This document shows positions 5,720 to 7,247 of a stretch of 7,247 bases of DNA, in pieces. Origin of the DNA: CAZWBR01 sp964404205 (GTDB taxonomy: Bacteria; Bacteroidota; Bacteroidia; Bacteroidales; Prolixibacteraceae); NCBI GenBank assembly GCA_964404205.1, contig CAYOJD010000138.1, positions 1-7,247 of the forward strand. Reading direction: 5' to 3'. Each line of letters opens with the position of its first letter. Within the stretch, counting starts at the first letter, position 1. The translations under genes were made by a program, and so were the position numbers. Below the pieces are notes generated by a model. The model worked only from the letters and a program-made list of their open reading frames with translations, did not search any database and was not told where the DNA came from.

Positions 5720-6421
5720 ATGAACAGCTTGATTCAAAAAGGAAAAATCGTGCTGGCTGTTGTGCTGGCAGGTTTTGTATTCGCATCGTGTAACGATGAC
5801 GATGGTTATTCGATTGGCGATTTTATGATCGATTTTGGTGTGATACAGAAAACCGGTAGCACATCTGATGATAATTCTTTCGAGATTCTGCTCGACAGCG
5901 GCGATAAAGCCATACCGTTGGCAACCGATGTGCCCTGGTTTAAAACACACGATAACCAGCGTGTAATGGTAAGTGTTAATCCGCTCGACGACAAAGTAAA
6001 CGAAGACGGTTCGAAAACCTATTATGTCAAGATTCTCGATATGAAGAATATCCTGTACAAGAATATTTCGAAACTGGGCGAGGTTTCGCTTGACAGCATG
6101 GGTTCCGACCCGATTATTGTGCGCGATACCTGGATTACTGCCGACAGTATTCTGAATGTCGATTTTAAATTTTACACCGAAGGGTCGACCCATTACCTCA
6201 ACCTGCTCGATATCAATGAAGGGGATGGCATTGCTACACCCAAAATTTTCGAACTAAGGCACAATGCCCGTGGCGACGACGAACGGTATCCGGTGTATGG
6301 TTATGCCAGTTTTAAACTGAACCCGATAAAGAATCCGGCTCAGAGCCAGATAAAATTCAATATCAGGTATACCGACTACGATGGAAAAATAATAGAGGTT
6401 CCGTATACGCTCGATTATTAA
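5720..6421 (+). CDS. NigD-like lipoprotein
   Basis: The protein has 233 residues. Residues 1-24 (MNSLIQKGKIVLAVVLAGFV, then FASC) are a lipoprotein signal peptide with lipobox FASC; Cys24 is the lipidation site. The following NDDDG is acidic, like the surface-export signal of Bacteroidota lipoproteins, so the protein is probably exposed on the outer surface. The next part (GYSIGDFMIDFGVIQK to about residue 105) fits the NigD-like N-terminal beta-barrel domain. The rest (VDFKFYTEGSTHYLNLL, then IFELRHNA and YGYASFKL, ending FNIRYTDYDGKIIEVPYTLD) fits the C-terminal domain. NigD was named from a bacteriocin (nigrescin) locus in Prevotella, but most homologs, probably including this one, have no known function. 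An earlier in-frame ATG at 5678 would add 14 residues before the signal peptide and lies in a hairpin stem, so 5720 is preferred. It is a single gene with its own terminator. Confidence 0.9.
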   Translation: MNSLIQKGKIVLAVVLAGFVFASCNDDDGYSIGDFMIDFGVIQKTGSTSDDNSFEILLDSGDKAIPLATDVPWFKTHDNQRVMVSVNPLDDKVNEDGSKTYYVKILDMKNILYKNISKLGEVSLDSMGSDPIIVRDTWITADSILNVDFKFYTEGSTHYLNLLDINEGDGIATPKIFELRHNARGDDERYPVYGYASFKLNPIKNPAQSQIKFNIRYTDYDGKIIEVPYTLDY

Positions 6422-6448
6422 CGATGTCAAATTCCAATTGTTGATTTG

Positions 6449-6481
6449 CCCGCTGCCATTCCGGTAGCGGGTTTTTCTTTT
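6449..6481 (+). terminator. Intrinsic terminator of the NigD-like gene
   Basis: CCCGCTGCC (6449-6457) pairs with GGTAGCGGG (6463-6471) in a 9-bp stem with one G-U pair and a 5-base loop, followed by TTTTTCTTTT. It lies 28 bases after the stop codon. The minus-strand flank has no U tract, so it acts only for plus-strand transcription. Confidence 0.93.
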
Positions 6482-6797
6482 ATTGATGAGATTCGATTGA
6501 AAAGCTTTCATTTGTTCGGGAAATGATTCAAGGAGCGATTGAATTGGTTTATCAGGTGCACCTTCGAAGACTGAGAAAAGCTGCTGCGGAGTGACTCCCG
6601 GATAAAGCCCCATATTCTTCGTTTGAGTGGCGACCCAATGCAGTGTTAATATAGCCCCGGATTTTGCTTGTCCATATTTTTGTCAGGTTAATCTGTTGTT
6701 TTGTCGTTGTTCAAGCAACCCGGCGAACCCCAACCTCATCATAAGCAAAAACAACGCAGGGCCTCAGCCTCGAGGGAATCAAATAAAAAAACAATCG
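6482..6797. other. Intergenic region with an unexplained minus-strand open frame
   Basis: No plus-strand gene is convincing here. On the minus strand one frame is open from 6682, after a TGA at 6685-6683, down through 6482 and on into the antisense of the NigD-like gene. Its first part reads SGAILTLHWVATQTKNMGLY, then PGVTPQQLFSVFEGAPDKPI, then QSLLESFPEQMKAF. The composition is balanced and protein-like rather than low-complexity, with an internal ATG at 6613. There is no promoter, and downstream it would run through the terminator hairpin, so it may be a gene remnant or a dispersed repeat. I do not recognise a family. The stretch 6720-6776 is visibly richer in G/C than its surroundings and contains the palindrome CCTCGAGG (6768-6775). 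Confidence 0.35.
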
Positions 6798-6828
6798 CTT
6801 TATTATGTTGGGCAGAAACTTATCTTTG
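6798..6828 (+). promoter_or_regulatory. Bacteroidota promoter of the repeat-protein gene
   Basis: TATCTTTG (6821-6828) matches the TAnnTTTG -7 consensus exactly. A partial -33 element, CTTTA (TTTA in place of TTTG), lies 18-19 bases upstream at 6798-6802. The -7 box ends 24 bases before the ATG at 6853, as in the arabinofuranosidase gene. It also rules out the earlier in-frame ATG at 6805, which lies upstream of the box. Confidence 0.75.
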
Positions 6829-6852
6829 CAACGAAAGCTAATTACAACCACA

Positions 6853-7209
6853 ATGAAAAAAATGTTTTTCACAGGGATTCTTGTCTCTCTGACAGTGGCA
6901 TTTGCCGTTGCCCAACCCGCTCAGAAGAAGCAGATTGTTAAAACAACCGAATACAATATCGTCAATCATGCCAAAGAACTCGACCATACAACCCTTTTCA
7001 ATGCCGAAGGTCTTAAAACGGAAGAGACGGAATATTTTGCCGACGGGGTGGTCAAATCGAAGATTATTTACGAATACAACAGCGAAAAGCAGTGTGTTAA
7101 AGCGGTGAAATATGGCTCGAAAGGCAAGATCGAAAAACTGTCAGTCTTCGAATACAATGCCGATGGCGAGTTGGTAAAGGAGATCTCCCAATTTCCCGAC
7201 AGACGTTAG
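6853..7209 (+). CDS. Small exported YEYN/G repeat protein, probably cut short by an amber codon
   Basis: The 118-residue product begins with a signal peptide (MKKMFFTGILVSLTVAFAVA, cleavage before Q21). The mature part consists of degenerate units of about 20-26 residues with a pattern of aromatic-Glu-Tyr-Asn, Gly, then a Lys-rich strand: LFNAEGLKTEETEYFADG, VVKSKIIYEYNSEKQCVKAV, then KIEKLSVFEYNADGELVKEI. These resemble the YD/RHS-like or MORN-like beta-hairpin repeats of many small Bacteroidota periplasmic proteins; no enzyme motif is seen. The frame stops at TAG (7207-7209) right after FPDRR, yet the next codons encode KVEKVYEYTYK and then TAA, that is, the start of a further repeat. All five complete genes elsewhere in the window stop with TAA. 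The start at 6853 follows from the promoter at 6821-6828 and the signal peptide. Function is unknown. Confidence 0.8.
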   Translation: MKKMFFTGILVSLTVAFAVAQPAQKKQIVKTTEYNIVNHAKELDHTTLFNAEGLKTEETEYFADGVVKSKIIYEYNSEKQCVKAVKYGSKGKIEKLSVFEYNADGELVKEISQFPDRR

Positions 7210-7245
7210 AAAGTTGAGAAAGTGTACGAATACACCTACAAATAA
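7207..7245 (+). other. In-frame continuation of the repeat gene beyond TAG
   Basis: After TAG at 7207-7209 the same frame gives 11 sense codons, KVEKVYEYTYK, and TAA at 7243-7245. VYEYTYK matches the YEYN and FEYN strands of the earlier repeats. With one sense codon in place of TAG the protein would have 130 residues. Either the gene was recently interrupted, the TAG is read through, or it is a base-call error. Confidence 0.6.
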
Positions 7246-7247
7246 TC

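Noticed and set aside
5573..6193. Long minus-strand open frame antisense to the NigD-like gene
   Set aside because: It is the shadow of a well-supported lipoprotein gene, has no signal or domain, and its start has no promoter.
6805..6852. Earlier ATG for the repeat-protein gene
   Set aside because: It lies upstream of the -7 box at 6821-6828, and the signal peptide starts cleanly at 6853.
6627..6941. Plus-strand open frame rich in Cys and Asn
   Set aside because: It runs out of frame into the repeat-protein gene, has a mixed composition without domain, and has no promoter at its start.

Overview
The window looks like a piece of a Bacteroidota chromosome, most likely order Bacteroidales. Four things point there. 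The promoters match the Bacteroidota form (TTTG, about 19 bases, TAnnTTTG). Shine-Dalgarno sequences are mostly absent. The outer-membrane receptor carries an N-terminal CarboxypepD_reg-like domain. There is also a NigD-like lipoprotein, a family typical of Bacteroidales. Genus cannot be told from the sequence alone. I saw no tRNA, rRNA, CRISPR array or complete insertion sequence.

Layout from left to right. Positions 1-484 (minus) hold the N-terminal part of an isoprenylcysteine carboxyl methyltransferase-like membrane protein that runs off the left edge. Positions 608-3805 (minus) are a compact soft-metal (copper-type) uptake or handling operon. It reads, in transcription order, from a TAnnTTTG promoter through a small Cys/His-rich exported protein of the HYC_CC_PP type (3776-3300), a TonB-dependent receptor (3239-1017) and a secreted heavy-metal-associated (HMA) domain protein (1004-645), to a strong intrinsic terminator (608-636). 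All three proteins have a vicinal Cys-Cys pair, which suggests a shared thiophilic ligand. Positions 3880-5421 (minus) hold a secreted GH51 alpha-L-arabinofuranosidase with a near-perfect promoter just upstream and a long-stem terminator that abuts the metal-operon promoter. This gene stands alone, with no SusC/SusD pair in view.

On the plus strand, a NigD-like lipoprotein (5720-6421) has an acidic stretch after its lipidated cysteine, a likely surface-export signal, and ends in a textbook terminator. A roughly 320-base gap follows that contains an unexplained open frame on the minus strand. The last gene (6853-7209) is a small exported protein built of YEYN/G repeats. It ends at an in-frame TAG, after which a further repeat unit continues in frame to TAA at 7243-7245, so it looks interrupted by a nonsense change.

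How the genes fit together: the receptor would bring a metal or metal complex across the outer membrane, the HMA protein would capture it in the periplasm, and the HYC_CC_PP protein is a probable accessory. The arabinofuranosidase would release terminal arabinose from plant-type polysaccharides or oligosaccharides. The NigD-like and repeat proteins are envelope proteins of unknown role. The most rewarding points for a second look are the Cys-Cys pattern in the operon, the triple TGCAAAGGT element at the terminator/promoter junction, the amber codon at 7207, and the orphan open frame at about 6482-6682.
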